Positions 18,691 to 27,317 of a DNA stretch of 34,442 nucleotides are shown in pieces. The DNA lies in assembly GCA_946541645.1 (NCBI GenBank), contig CAMNJS010000005.1:1-34442 (forward strand), read 5' to 3'. The stretch is from an uncultured Bacillota bacterium (GTDB lineage: Bacteria; Bacillota_I; Bacilli_A; RF39; UBA660). The translations under genes and the position numbers were made by a program. The notes beneath the pieces are model-generated. The model was given only the letters and a program-made list of their open reading frames with translations. It did not search any database and had not been told where the DNA came from. The stretch's first letter is position 1. Each line of letters begins with the position of its first letter.

Positions 18691-19914
18691 GTGTTTGATA
18701 AATTTTCTATTAATCTTGCTTTTAGTGATAAAGATATTTTAAATGATTATTATAAATGGTTATCAATTTGTTTTGATAATGATATAAAGTTTGTTAGAAT
18801 ATTTTTATGTAGTTTTGGTGTTAATGCTTTATTTGATAAGGAATCATTGAAAATTTTAAAGAATATACTTGATAAAGCATTGGAAAAAGAAATAGAAGTT
18901 TGTTTAGTTTTAAATAATTTTACAGATTATAATGTTAATACTTATTTGGATATTAATGATAAAAGATATTCTTGGCTTAATAATCCTTATTATTTTAAAT
19001 ATAAGAAAGCTAAAAATTTTTTTAAGGTAGTTGATAAAGATTATTTTGAATCACTTACTAGAGTTTTAAATGTCATCGAAGAATATAGTAATGTTAAATA
19101 TATAGAACTTATGAATGAAATTGATCAAATTGAATGCTCAAATATTATTCTTATAAACTGGCTAAATGACTTGATACTGCTTTTAAAAAATAAATATGGT
19201 GAAAGATTTGTTTATTCTTCTAGTATTTCTAATCATAGATTGTTTGAAAAATTTAGAAAGAATATAAATTGTTATGTTGATTTGCATTTTTATAGTTTTC
19301 CCTATGTGACAGCAATAGAAAATATCGAATATATAAATAGTAAGGGAGATATTTTATATTTGGGAGAGTATGCCAAATATTCGGATAGTTCTTATTTAGA
19401 TTCTTTGGAATCAAAAATATATTTTGTTTCAGGGCTGTGGGGGTTTTATTTTTATAATTTAAATTATCCACCATTACACTGGTGGTGGCAGGATTTATTA
19501 AACGATGAAGAATATATTAAAATTATAGATGTTTTTAAGGATCTTTCGGCTAAGTTTGGTAAGGTTAGAGGTATTTCAAAAGGTAAAACAGATTATAGGA
19601 TTTATGATAAAGTCTCTGATGTTAATGAAAAACAAAAAATAAAGGAGAGATTATTAAATCTTTTAAAACATCCTTTATTTATTTTTGATGAATTTAAGAA
19701 TATTAAAAAATTTATTGGTAGAAAGTTTGTAAAACAATCTGATGTTATTTTTAGAAATATTATTCTAGAAGATAAAGTAATTTATTATCTTGAGTGTAAT
19801 AGTAATATCGTTTTTAATGGTAATTTTAATGGTAAAAAAAGTATCAACTTGCTTACAGGAGTGGAAAGTAAGTGTAAAAAAAATATTCCTAAGGGAATAT
19901 ATATTATTTTTTAA
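18691..19914 (+). CDS. Cytosolic TIM-barrel glycoside hydrolase-like protein (GH5/GH39-like)
   Basis: ELMNEID (acid/base-like), DLHFYSFPY, LYLGEYAKYSD (nucleophile-like), PPLHWWWQDLL; GTG start with upstream GGAAAGG; no signal peptide. Confidence 0.65.
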   Translation: MFDKFSINLAFSDKDILNDYYKWLSICFDNDIKFVRIFLCSFGVNALFDKESLKILKNILDKALEKEIEVCLVLNNFTDYNVNTYLDINDKRYSWLNNPYYFKYKKAKNFFKVVDKDYFESLTRVLNVIEEYSNVKYIELMNEIDQIECSNIILINWLNDLILLLKNKYGERFVYSSSISNHRLFEKFRKNINCYVDLHFYSFPYVTAIENIEYINSKGDILYLGEYAKYSDSSYLDSLESKIYFVSGLWGFYFYNLNYPPLHWWWQDLLNDEEYIKIIDVFKDLSAKFGKVRGISKGKTDYRIYDKVSDVNEKQKIKERLLNLLKHPLFIFDEFKNIKKFIGRKFVKQSDVIFRNIILEDKVIYYLECNSNIVFNGNFNGKKSINLLTGVESKCKKNIPKGIYIIF

Positions 19915-20767
19915 AACTAATACAGAATGGTTTTTTGATATGAAAACTGGATTGATATTTTAATGTTTTATTTAATTTGAAAATTGAAATATTGTCTGAG
20001 TCTACATTACATACTAAAAGAAAGTTTTTATAAAAGTCCATGTCACGTGGATTTTTTCCATATGAGGATACTGTTTGAATTAGCTTTGGATTAGTTTTAT
20101 TACTGATGTCAAAAACATTTATTAAATTTGTTTCTCTGGCACTAGTAAATAAATAATTTTTGTATATTTTTATTGCGCATCCGTTTCCATTAGAAATTTT
20201 GAAACTATTAATTAATTTATAATTTTGAAAGATAAATAATTCGTTAGATTTTTCACTTATTATATAAAAAACATTGTCTGCAATTGTAATGTGTCTTGGT
20301 TCAGTATCGCCTTTAAAGTTATATAAACATTTTAAATTCATATTACGATCAATAAGTAATAGGCGATTATTTTTATCGACAATGATTAAGTTATCTCTGT
20401 ATTCTTGGATACAGTGAGGAAGAGAATTTTTTATATGATAATTGTATATTAAGTTAAGATTATCATATAAGCATATATTTTCACTATCATAATTACATAT
20501 TGATATATGGTTTCCAACATTGATATAGCACGGATTAATCCCATATGAGCTATTCTTTATTATGGTATTATTATCTAATATCATAATAAACCCATCAGCC
20601 CATTTTTTGTTTTCGCATATGAAATATAATTTTTCATTTTTAAATTTTAAATATGAACAGTACATAGGTTCATGATATGATTTAATATAGCATAATTTTC
20701 CATTATCAAAGCTTAGTTTTATTAAAGCATTATTATTAGTATATGTGCCTATATATAATTCTTGCAT
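19904..20767 (-). CDS. Lactonase-type beta-propeller protein (6-phosphogluconolactonase-like, PF10282)
   Basis: YIGTYT start, EPRHITIADN, GKNPRDMDFYKNFLLVCNVDSDNISIF. Confidence 0.75.
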   Translation of the reverse strand: MQELYIGTYTNNNALIKLSFDNGKLCYIKSYHEPMYCSYLKFKNEKLYFICENKKWADGFIMILDNNTIIKNSSYGINPCYINVGNHISICNYDSENICLYDNLNLIYNYHIKNSLPHCIQEYRDNLIIVDKNNRLLLIDRNMNLKCLYNFKGDTEPRHITIADNVFYIISEKSNELFIFQNYKLINSFKISNGNGCAIKIYKNYLFTSARETNLINVFDISNKTNPKLIQTVSSYGKNPRDMDFYKNFLLVCNVDSDNISIFKLNKTLKYQSSFHIKKPFCISFKK

Positions 20768-20825
20768 AAGTTATCCGTCCTTTTGTAGTTATTTTATCAA
20801 ACTTGGTAAATAAAGTCTATATTTT

Positions 20826-20834
20826 ATGGTATAA
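20826..20834 (+). promoter_or_regulatory. Extended -10 promoter element upstream of the radical SAM gene
   Basis: TGGTATAAT just upstream of ATGGCTAAGGAG; places the true start at ATG 20859 with SD AAGGAG. Confidence 0.5.
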
Positions 20835-20858
20835 TACATGGCTAAGGAGTTGGACGCT

Positions 20859-21917
20859 ATGACAAGTTTATTTATTTCTAATGAGCGAGATGAAACAATA
20901 GAAAAATATTTATGTGATTCTTTAGAGTCTGATGTGCATTATTATAATTATTCACAGTTTCAAGAATTTGAATCTATGCTCGAAATTGCAGATTGCATTA
21001 TATTATCAACTCATTTGTCTGAAAGTGAGTTTAAGAAAATAAAAAAGCACATTAACGATACTAGCAAATTATATTTTTTTAATACTAATTATTTTGCCAG
21101 CGGAAATATTCCTTATGATCCTCAAAAGTTATTGTTTGGATATAATGAATATAGGTTTATAGATAAAATACAAATACCTATAGCTGAGCATTGTAATTTG
21201 AATTGTAATAGGTGCTATCACTTTTCAAATCTTCAAAATCAGGAAAAGTTTTATGATTTTGAAATATTTAAGTCCGATTTGAAATGTCTTAAAGATTTTG
21301 GCTTTGAAATTAATGAAATAAGATTTTTAGGTGGTGAACCTTTATTATCGGATGAATTATTTGATTTTATAAAATTTGCTTCTTCTATTTTTCCTTATAC
21401 TAATATGAAAATTATTACTAATGGTGTGAAGCTTATTAATTTTAGTGACGAATATTTAAACAAGATAAAGGATTCAAAAGCAATAATATCGATTTCAGTA
21501 TATCCACCTGTTATGAAATATATTGACTCTATCGAATCTAAATTAATAAATAAGAATATACCTTATGAGATATTTAGAGTTGGTAATGTTTTTAATAAAA
21601 TATTGATGGAAGAAGAAAATAAAAATTTTGTATCAACTGCAGAAGAATGTGAAAAGTGTATTATGATTTATAACGGAGTTGTAACTAGATGTGCACCATC
21701 TATTTTTATAAATATATTTAACGAAAAATTAGATTGTAATTTTCCGGAGGAAGAGTTTGATAGAGTCTATGATTTTGATAGTAGGAGAGAAATGCTTCAA
21801 TATTTAGATAGTCCTTTTGAACTTTGTCATTATTGTATGGGCGATAGTGATCCGATTGGTTATGAATGGGAAAGAACTGATTCTAAACGATTAGTGAAAA
21901 AAGACTATATTAGATAA
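20859..21917 (+). CDS. Radical SAM protein (capsule/glycan-cluster type)
   Basis: AEHCNLNCNRCYHFSNL, RFLGGEPLLSDELFDF, KIITNGV; C-terminal CEKC...RCAPS...CHYC. Confidence 0.85.
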   Translation: MTSLFISNERDETIEKYLCDSLESDVHYYNYSQFQEFESMLEIADCIILSTHLSESEFKKIKKHINDTSKLYFFNTNYFASGNIPYDPQKLLFGYNEYRFIDKIQIPIAEHCNLNCNRCYHFSNLQNQEKFYDFEIFKSDLKCLKDFGFEINEIRFLGGEPLLSDELFDFIKFASSIFPYTNMKIITNGVKLINFSDEYLNKIKDSKAIISISVYPPVMKYIDSIESKLINKNIPYEIFRVGNVFNKILMEEENKNFVSTAEECEKCIMIYNGVVTRCAPSIFINIFNEKLDCNFPEEEFDRVYDFDSRREMLQYLDSPFELCHYCMGDSDPIGYEWERTDSKRLVKKDYIR

Positions 21918-21970
21918 TTATTGATAGACTTTTGATTGGCTATTTGTTAGAATGTAGTTGGAGTGATATT

Positions 21971-22999
21971 ATGAAGAATTGTTATGTATCAACTTTTATT
22001 AGTGGCTTATCTAATTTTGTAGAAGATAGAATAAAAACTGATTTTTCTGACGTTGAAATTATACAGGTTTTAGATGGATTAATTATTTATAAAACTAGTG
22101 ATAAAGAAAAAGTTTTAGGACTTAAATATGTTAATAATACATTTTTACTTTTGGGCTTATTAAAAAGTAACGGATCAACTTTTAATAATGAAATGAATGA
22201 TTTGACACAAAGATTAAATTTGAATTTTGATGTTATAAAGAATCATATAAAAAGGTTAAAAAAACGAAGTTTTAAAATTCTTGCAATTGATAAGAATCAG
22301 CCGGTAAGTATTAATTATAATATTATAAGTCGTTTGGAACATAAAATTTCAAATAATATAGGGGCTTTTGTTAACAAAAGAAAACCTGATTTAGAATTTA
22401 TTTTTTTGAGACGGACTGAAGGATTAATGCTTTTTATGCTTAAGTTAACTTATAATAGAATTACAGAGAGGTCTTTGCAAAAAGGAGAGCTTAGGCCAGA
22501 ACTTGCATATACTTTAGCAGCTCTTGCTAATCTTGATAGTAATAAAATTGTTATGGATCCATTTTGTGGACATGGGGCAATTCCAAGACAAATTGTTAAA
22601 AATTTTAATTATAATATGTGTTTTGCTAGTGATAATGATGAAGAATTGGTAAAGACTTTTAAGAATGAATATAAAAATAATAAAAAGAAGCTTTTTATAA
22701 AACAAAGAGATGCTTTAAATCTTTCTTATTTTGATGATTGCTTTGTGGATGCGGTTGTTACTGATCCACCGTGGAATATATATGATAGTAAAGATGAAGA
22801 TTTTTGTTTATTTTACAAAAAAATGCTTGATGAATTTAATCGTATTTTAAAAGATAAAGGAGTTCTTGTCATTTTAATGGGAAATATAAATGATTTTGAA
22901 AATGCTCTTAGTATTGTAAATAATTTTAATGTAAATAATAAATATAATATTTTAGTTAATGGTAAGAAAGCAAATATATATGTTTTATTTAAAAAATAG
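21971..22999 (+). CDS. THUMP-type RNA (guanine-N2) methyltransferase, TRM11/Trm14-like
   Basis: SLQKGELRPELAYTLAALA, MDPFCGHGAIPRQI, VDAVVTDPPWNIYD; SD GGAGTG before ATG 21971. Confidence 0.75.
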   Translation: MKNCYVSTFISGLSNFVEDRIKTDFSDVEIIQVLDGLIIYKTSDKEKVLGLKYVNNTFLLLGLLKSNGSTFNNEMNDLTQRLNLNFDVIKNHIKRLKKRSFKILAIDKNQPVSINYNIISRLEHKISNNIGAFVNKRKPDLEFIFLRRTEGLMLFMLKLTYNRITERSLQKGELRPELAYTLAALANLDSNKIVMDPFCGHGAIPRQIVKNFNYNMCFASDNDEELVKTFKNEYKNNKKKLFIKQRDALNLSYFDDCFVDAVVTDPPWNIYDSKDEDFCLFYKKMLDEFNRILKDKGVLVILMGNINDFENALSIVNNFNVNNKYNILVNGKKANIYVLFKK

Positions 23000-23082
23000 T
23001 AAGTTAAAAAGAGATTACCTTAATACATTGAATTAATGTGTAAAGTTGTTTTGTTATGAATAGTTTGATTAGTAATAATTTA

Positions 23083-23109
23083 GATGCATGATTTTGTGCA
23101 TCTTTTTTG
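23083..23109 (+). terminator. Rho-independent terminator near island right end
   Basis: GATGCA-TGATTTTG-TGCATC followed by TTTTTTG. Confidence 0.65.
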
Positions 23110-23124
23110 TTTATTTTGAAAAAA

Positions 23125-23145
23125 ATGGCACAATTTATGGCACAA
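23125..23145. repeat. Paired ATGGCACAA direct repeat (12-bp period) at right end of island
   Basis: ATGGCACAA at 23125-23133 and 23137-23145; same orientation and period as 10009-10029. Confidence 0.65.
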
Positions 23146-23180
23146 AAAAAAGAATTTGACCCTCTGTAAAAATCAAATTC
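23144..23180 (-). terminator. Terminator of tRNA-Met, apparently supplied by the island
   Basis: Minus strand GAATTTGA...TCAAATTC stem followed by TTTTTTTT. Confidence 0.6.
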
Positions 23181-23194
23181 CCTTATTTTTTTAA

Positions 23195-23271
23195 TGGTAG
23201 CGAGAGGGGGATTCGAACCCTCGACAACACGGGTATGAACCGTGTGCTCTAGCCAACTGAGCTATCTCGCC
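23195..23271 (-). tRNA. tRNA-Met (anticodon CAT), CCA encoded
   Basis: GGCGAGATAGCTCAGTTGGCTAGAGCACACGGTTCATACCCGTGTTGTCGAGGGTTCGAATCCCCCTCTCGCTACCA; loop TTCATAC; full cloverleaf. Confidence 0.95.
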
Positions 23272-23346
23272 AAATGAATGACAAAATCATTATAGCAGAT
23301 TTAAAAAAAGCTTTCAATAGAAAATTTTAAATTTGTTATTCTTTTT

Positions 23347-23375
23347 TTGACAAATTTTTTTAAAAAGTGTATATT
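23347..23375 (+). promoter_or_regulatory. Sigma-A-type promoter of acyl-CoA ligase gene
   Basis: TTGACA (23347-23352), 17-bp spacer, TATATT (23370-23375). Confidence 0.7.
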
Positions 23376-23423
23376 ATATTCGCAGTATGTTTTAAGAATA
23401 GTTAAAAATCAGGAGGTTATTTT

Positions 23424-25373
23424 ATGACAGTAAATAGTGTGCAGATTAGTAAAAATGCATTAAGTATTAAAAATCCAAAAGTTGATGTTTTGGGAAGTAA
23501 AAAAGTTTTATATGCTTCAATTGATAAGCCATGGCTTAAATTTTATGAAAAAGAAGCAATTTATTCATCACTTGATTCTATGACTATGTATGATTATATT
23601 TGCCAAAATGCTTTTCAAAATTTAGATAGGCCAGCGTTAAATTATTTCGATCGTATTATTACTTATGACGCTTTATTTAATAATATTGAAATGGTGGCTT
23701 CTTCTTTATTAAAGTATGGTGTTAAAAAGGGTGATGTTGTCACTTTAATAACACCTACTATTCCTGAATCAATTTATTTATTATACGCTTTGAGTAAGAT
23801 TGGGGCTGTTGCTAATTGTGTTGATCCAAGGACTAGTAAAGAAGGAATTGAGGATTATGTTAGAGAAGCTTCTTCAGATTTAGTTTTTATAATTGATGTT
23901 GCTTCTCCTAAGGCTTTAGATTTAAAGGAAAAATGTGGCGTAAAAACAATTGTTAATATTTCGCCAACTGAATCTATGACATTTGAGGCTAAAATGGAAC
24001 AATTAAAATTGATGTTTAATAGTGCTTTGAACGAAAGATTAGCGTTACAAAAATCAAAATTTTTTACTAAAAAAATTAAATGTTCTTTGGATTCATTTAA
24101 AAAAGTTGTCAGTGATTTAAAAGAAAAAAACAAAGTTTTTGGTTATAGCGACGAATGTTTACAATGGGCAGAGTTTACTAAAAACAATAAAGAATTTGTG
24201 ATGCCTCATAGGTCTTTATATAGTGATGGAACGCTTCCTGTTGTCATTGTTCATACAGGCGGGACTACAGGAAAGCCTAAAGGTGTAATACTTACAAATA
24301 ATAATTTAAATTATGCGGCTTTCGATTGTATTAACGCAGGATATGACTTTAAAAAGGAACATAACTGGCTTAATATAATGCCTTTATTTATAGCTTATGG
24401 TTGTGGTAATGGTCTTCATTTGCCTCTTGTTTGTAAGATGGAAACTATAATTATTCCAGCGTTTGAAGCGGAAATGATGCCAGATTTGCTTAATAAATAT
24501 CACCCTAATCATATGGTTGGAGTTCCATCTCATTATGGAACAATTATCTCCAGCGAAAAATTAAAGAATGAAGATTTATCTTATGTGATTGCTCCAACGG
24601 TTGGTGGGGATGCGATGAACACTGAACTTGAGGAAAAAACAAATGAATTTTTAAAGAGTCATAACTGTGATTATAAAGTTGTTAAGGGTTACGGAATGAC
24701 TGAAGTTAGTGCGGCAGTGTGTGCGTGCACTTCTAATGAGACTAATGAACTTGGTAGTGTTGGAATTCCTTTTCCGCATTCAGTTATTGCTATATTTGAC
24801 ACTGAAACTGGTAAGGAGCTTCCTTTAACTAGTAATTTAAATGATAAGCAAATAGGTGAGGTTTGTATTACTGGCCCTAATGTAATGCTTAAATATCATA
24901 ATAATGAAGCTGAAACTAATAAAATGAAACGCGTGCATGAAGATGGTAGTGTTTGGATTCATAGTGGTGATTTAGGATATATGGATGAAGACGGCAAATT
25001 ATTTATAATTGGCCGAAGTAAGGATGTTATTATTAGGCATGATGGCTTTAAAATTTTTCCAAGTTTTATTGAAGAGACTATTGTGCAAGATGAAGATGTT
25101 TTGGACTGTAAAGTTGTTGGAACTAAGGATAATGATTTTGTTCAAGGCGAACTTCCTTATGCTTATGTAGTTCTTAAGGATGGTGCATCTGTAAATGACG
25201 TTTTAGATAGACTTAGTTTAATTTGTGAAGCTAGACTTCAGGAGTATTCATTACCAGTTGGGTTTGAGGCAGTGGAGGAGTTTCCGTGTACAAATATTGG
25301 TAAAATCGATGTCCAAAAGCTTAAGGTAATGGCTGATAATAAGTTAGCTTCTAAAAAACTTGTTTTAAAATAA
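23424..25373 (+). CDS. AMP-dependent synthetase/acyl-CoA ligase family protein
   Basis: VHTGGTTGKPKGVILT, KGYGMTEVSAAV, WIHSGDLGYMDEDGKLFIIGRSKDVII, NIGKIDVQKL. Confidence 0.92.
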   Translation: MTVNSVQISKNALSIKNPKVDVLGSKKVLYASIDKPWLKFYEKEAIYSSLDSMTMYDYICQNAFQNLDRPALNYFDRIITYDALFNNIEMVASSLLKYGVKKGDVVTLITPTIPESIYLLYALSKIGAVANCVDPRTSKEGIEDYVREASSDLVFIIDVASPKALDLKEKCGVKTIVNISPTESMTFEAKMEQLKLMFNSALNERLALQKSKFFTKKIKCSLDSFKKVVSDLKEKNKVFGYSDECLQWAEFTKNNKEFVMPHRSLYSDGTLPVVIVHTGGTTGKPKGVILTNNNLNYAAFDCINAGYDFKKEHNWLNIMPLFIAYGCGNGLHLPLVCKMETIIIPAFEAEMMPDLLNKYHPNHMVGVPSHYGTIISSEKLKNEDLSYVIAPTVGGDAMNTELEEKTNEFLKSHNCDYKVVKGYGMTEVSAAVCACTSNETNELGSVGIPFPHSVIAIFDTETGKELPLTSNLNDKQIGEVCITGPNVMLKYHNNEAETNKMKRVHEDGSVWIHSGDLGYMDEDGKLFIIGRSKDVIIRHDGFKIFPSFIEETIVQDEDVLDCKVVGTKDNDFVQGELPYAYVVLKDGASVNDVLDRLSLICEARLQEYSLPVGFEAVEEFPCTNIGKIDVQKLKVMADNKLASKKLVLK

Positions 25374-25434
25374 TAAGTTTATAAGGCTTGAAAAAGCCTT
25401 TTTATTATACTATAATTATAATGGAGGCGGTTTA

Positions 25435-27267
25435 ATGATTGTCGGTATTACTTTTATAAGTTGTTCACTTTTATATAGTTTTATGCTATTAGTTGTTTAT
25501 TATAGGAAGCAGAGAATAAACAGTATTGAGAATAAAATTTATAGTGCTTTAGTAAGAATGAATGTGTTCGGACTTGTTTTGGAACTTCTTTGCACGTATT
25601 TTGTTATGGTAAAAGATACTAGTCCTATTAATACACTTTTGTGTTTGTTTTGTAATAGGCTCTTTATAATTTATTTGCTTTCTTGGGAATTAATATTTGC
25701 TTTGTATGTTTTCTTTGTATCTTTTTGGCAGAATACTAAGGCTAGGGAATGGATAAAAAGCCATGCGAAAGATTTAAAGGTTTTAGGTGCTTTACTATGT
25801 ATTATGCTTTTTTGTTTTGCGATAGTTTTGCCGCTTGAATACTTTAATGATGGAAATTATGTTTATAGTTATGGCCCCGCAGCTAATTTACTTCTTGTGG
25901 TTGGCGGAGTTTTGATAACTTTAGAAATGTATAGTGTTTTTAAAAATGCAAACAGTATAAGAAATCGTAAATATATTCCGCTACTTGTACTTATAATTGC
26001 GATGGTTGCGGTTTTTGTGGTTAGGTCAATTAATCCAGGAATAATTTTGATTAATTCAACTTTTGCTTTTGTAACTGTTCTTATGTATTTTACAATTGAA
26101 AATCCTGATGTCCAAATGATGGAAGAGCTTTATAGGAACAAAAGGTTAATTGAAAAAAGTAATGAGGATACGTCAAATTTCTTGTTCAAGATGACTCAAG
26201 ATATTAAAAAGCCAGTTAAGGATATTATTGAAGTAAGTAATGATATGCTTACAATTAAAGCTGTGAAAGAACTTCAAGAAGGCAGTAAAATTATTAATAA
26301 TAAAGCTAAGGAACTTGATTATTTAGTAAATGATGCATTGGATGTTTCTTCTATGAGTACAAAAACAATTAAAGTATATGATAGTAGATATAATGCTAGT
26401 AATTTGTTTAAGGAAATAAAGTATCAGATGGAAAATCAATTAGATTCTTCTGTTAAATTTGAATATTCTATAAGTAATAATATGCCTGATTATGTTTATG
26501 GCGATTCTATAAAGTTAAAACAGGCAGTGTATTCTGTTTTAGAAAATTCTATCGAAAACACTAAAGGAGGTTATATTAGTTTAGATGTAAGCTCAATTAT
26601 CAAATATGATATATGCAGGTTAATAATTACTATTAGTGATTCTGGGAGCGGTATAAGCACGGCTGAGGTAAATAATATTTTAAGTTTGAATATAGATGAC
26701 TTATCAAAAATTAATTTATCTAAAGACAAGAAAACTCTTAATTTAAAAGAAATCAAAAAGCTTGTTACTTTGATGGGTGGCAATTTAATTGTTAAAAGTG
26801 AAGAGGATAAAGGAACAACTGTTAGTATAACTATCGATCAAAAAATAGTTCCTAATAAGAATAGTGAAATTTCTAAAAAAATGGAATTATATGAGGAATC
26901 TCTTCATAAGGATAAAAAAATAATGGTTGTTGATGATGATGCTAAGGAGCTTTCTAAAATAGTAAATTATTTGGAAAACATGGATATGAATGTTAGTGGT
27001 TCGCTTTTTGGAAGGGATTTACTTGAAAAAATATCTAACAAACATAAATTTGATTTAATAATTTTAGATGATGAGACTGATACAATTAGTGCGTATGAGG
27101 TTTTAAAAGAACTTAAAAAAAATACCAAGTTTAATACTCCGGTGGTAATTATGATCGATGATAGTAAGGAATTTATTAGATTAGCATTTTTAAAAGACGG
27201 CTTTGCTGATGTAATTATGAAGTCAAAATTAATTGATGAACTTGATAGGATTTTAAAAAGATTTTAG
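25435..27267 (+). CDS. Multi-TM hybrid histidine-kinase-like protein with C-terminal receiver-like domain; phosphoacceptor His absent
   Basis: About 7 TM helices; NFLFKMTQDIKKP in place of the SHEIRTP H-box; LKQAVYSVLENSIENT N-box; ISDSGSGIS; GTTVSI; receiver KIMVVDDD...DLIILDDETD. Confidence 0.8.
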   Translation: MIVGITFISCSLLYSFMLLVVYYRKQRINSIENKIYSALVRMNVFGLVLELLCTYFVMVKDTSPINTLLCLFCNRLFIIYLLSWELIFALYVFFVSFWQNTKAREWIKSHAKDLKVLGALLCIMLFCFAIVLPLEYFNDGNYVYSYGPAANLLLVVGGVLITLEMYSVFKNANSIRNRKYIPLLVLIIAMVAVFVVRSINPGIILINSTFAFVTVLMYFTIENPDVQMMEELYRNKRLIEKSNEDTSNFLFKMTQDIKKPVKDIIEVSNDMLTIKAVKELQEGSKIINNKAKELDYLVNDALDVSSMSTKTIKVYDSRYNASNLFKEIKYQMENQLDSSVKFEYSISNNMPDYVYGDSIKLKQAVYSVLENSIENTKGGYISLDVSSIIKYDICRLIITISDSGSGISTAEVNNILSLNIDDLSKINLSKDKKTLNLKEIKKLVTLMGGNLIVKSEEDKGTTVSITIDQKIVPNKNSEISKKMELYEESLHKDKKIMVVDDDAKELSKIVNYLENMDMNVSGSLFGRDLLEKISNKHKFDLIILDDETDTISAYEVLKELKKNTKFNTPVVIMIDDSKEFIRLAFLKDGFADVIMKSKLIDELDRILKRF

Positions 27268-27317
27268 GAAGATAATTTCTTTTTTCTTTATTTGTATATG
27301 ACGGTATTGGCGGTAAT

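Larger units (their letters stand above)
9833..23271. mobile_element. tRNA-Met-integrated genomic island lacking a recognisable integrase (CIME-like); direct-repeat offset 13,362 bp
   Basis: Flanked by tRNA 3' duplication and intact tRNA in the same orientation; paired ATGGCACAA repeats at both inner ends; accessory glycan cargo between. Confidence 0.75.

Noticed and set aside
15084-21917. RiPP biosynthesis from the two radical SAM proteins
   Set aside because: No precursor-like small ORF, peptidase or peptide exporter noticed; neighbours are glycan enzymes.
21971-22999. Possible restriction-modification DNA methyltransferase because of the DPPW motif
   Set aside because: The GELRPELAYTLA plus DPFCGHGAI arrangement fits THUMP/TRM11-type RNA methyltransferases better, and no restriction endonuclease or specificity gene is adjacent.
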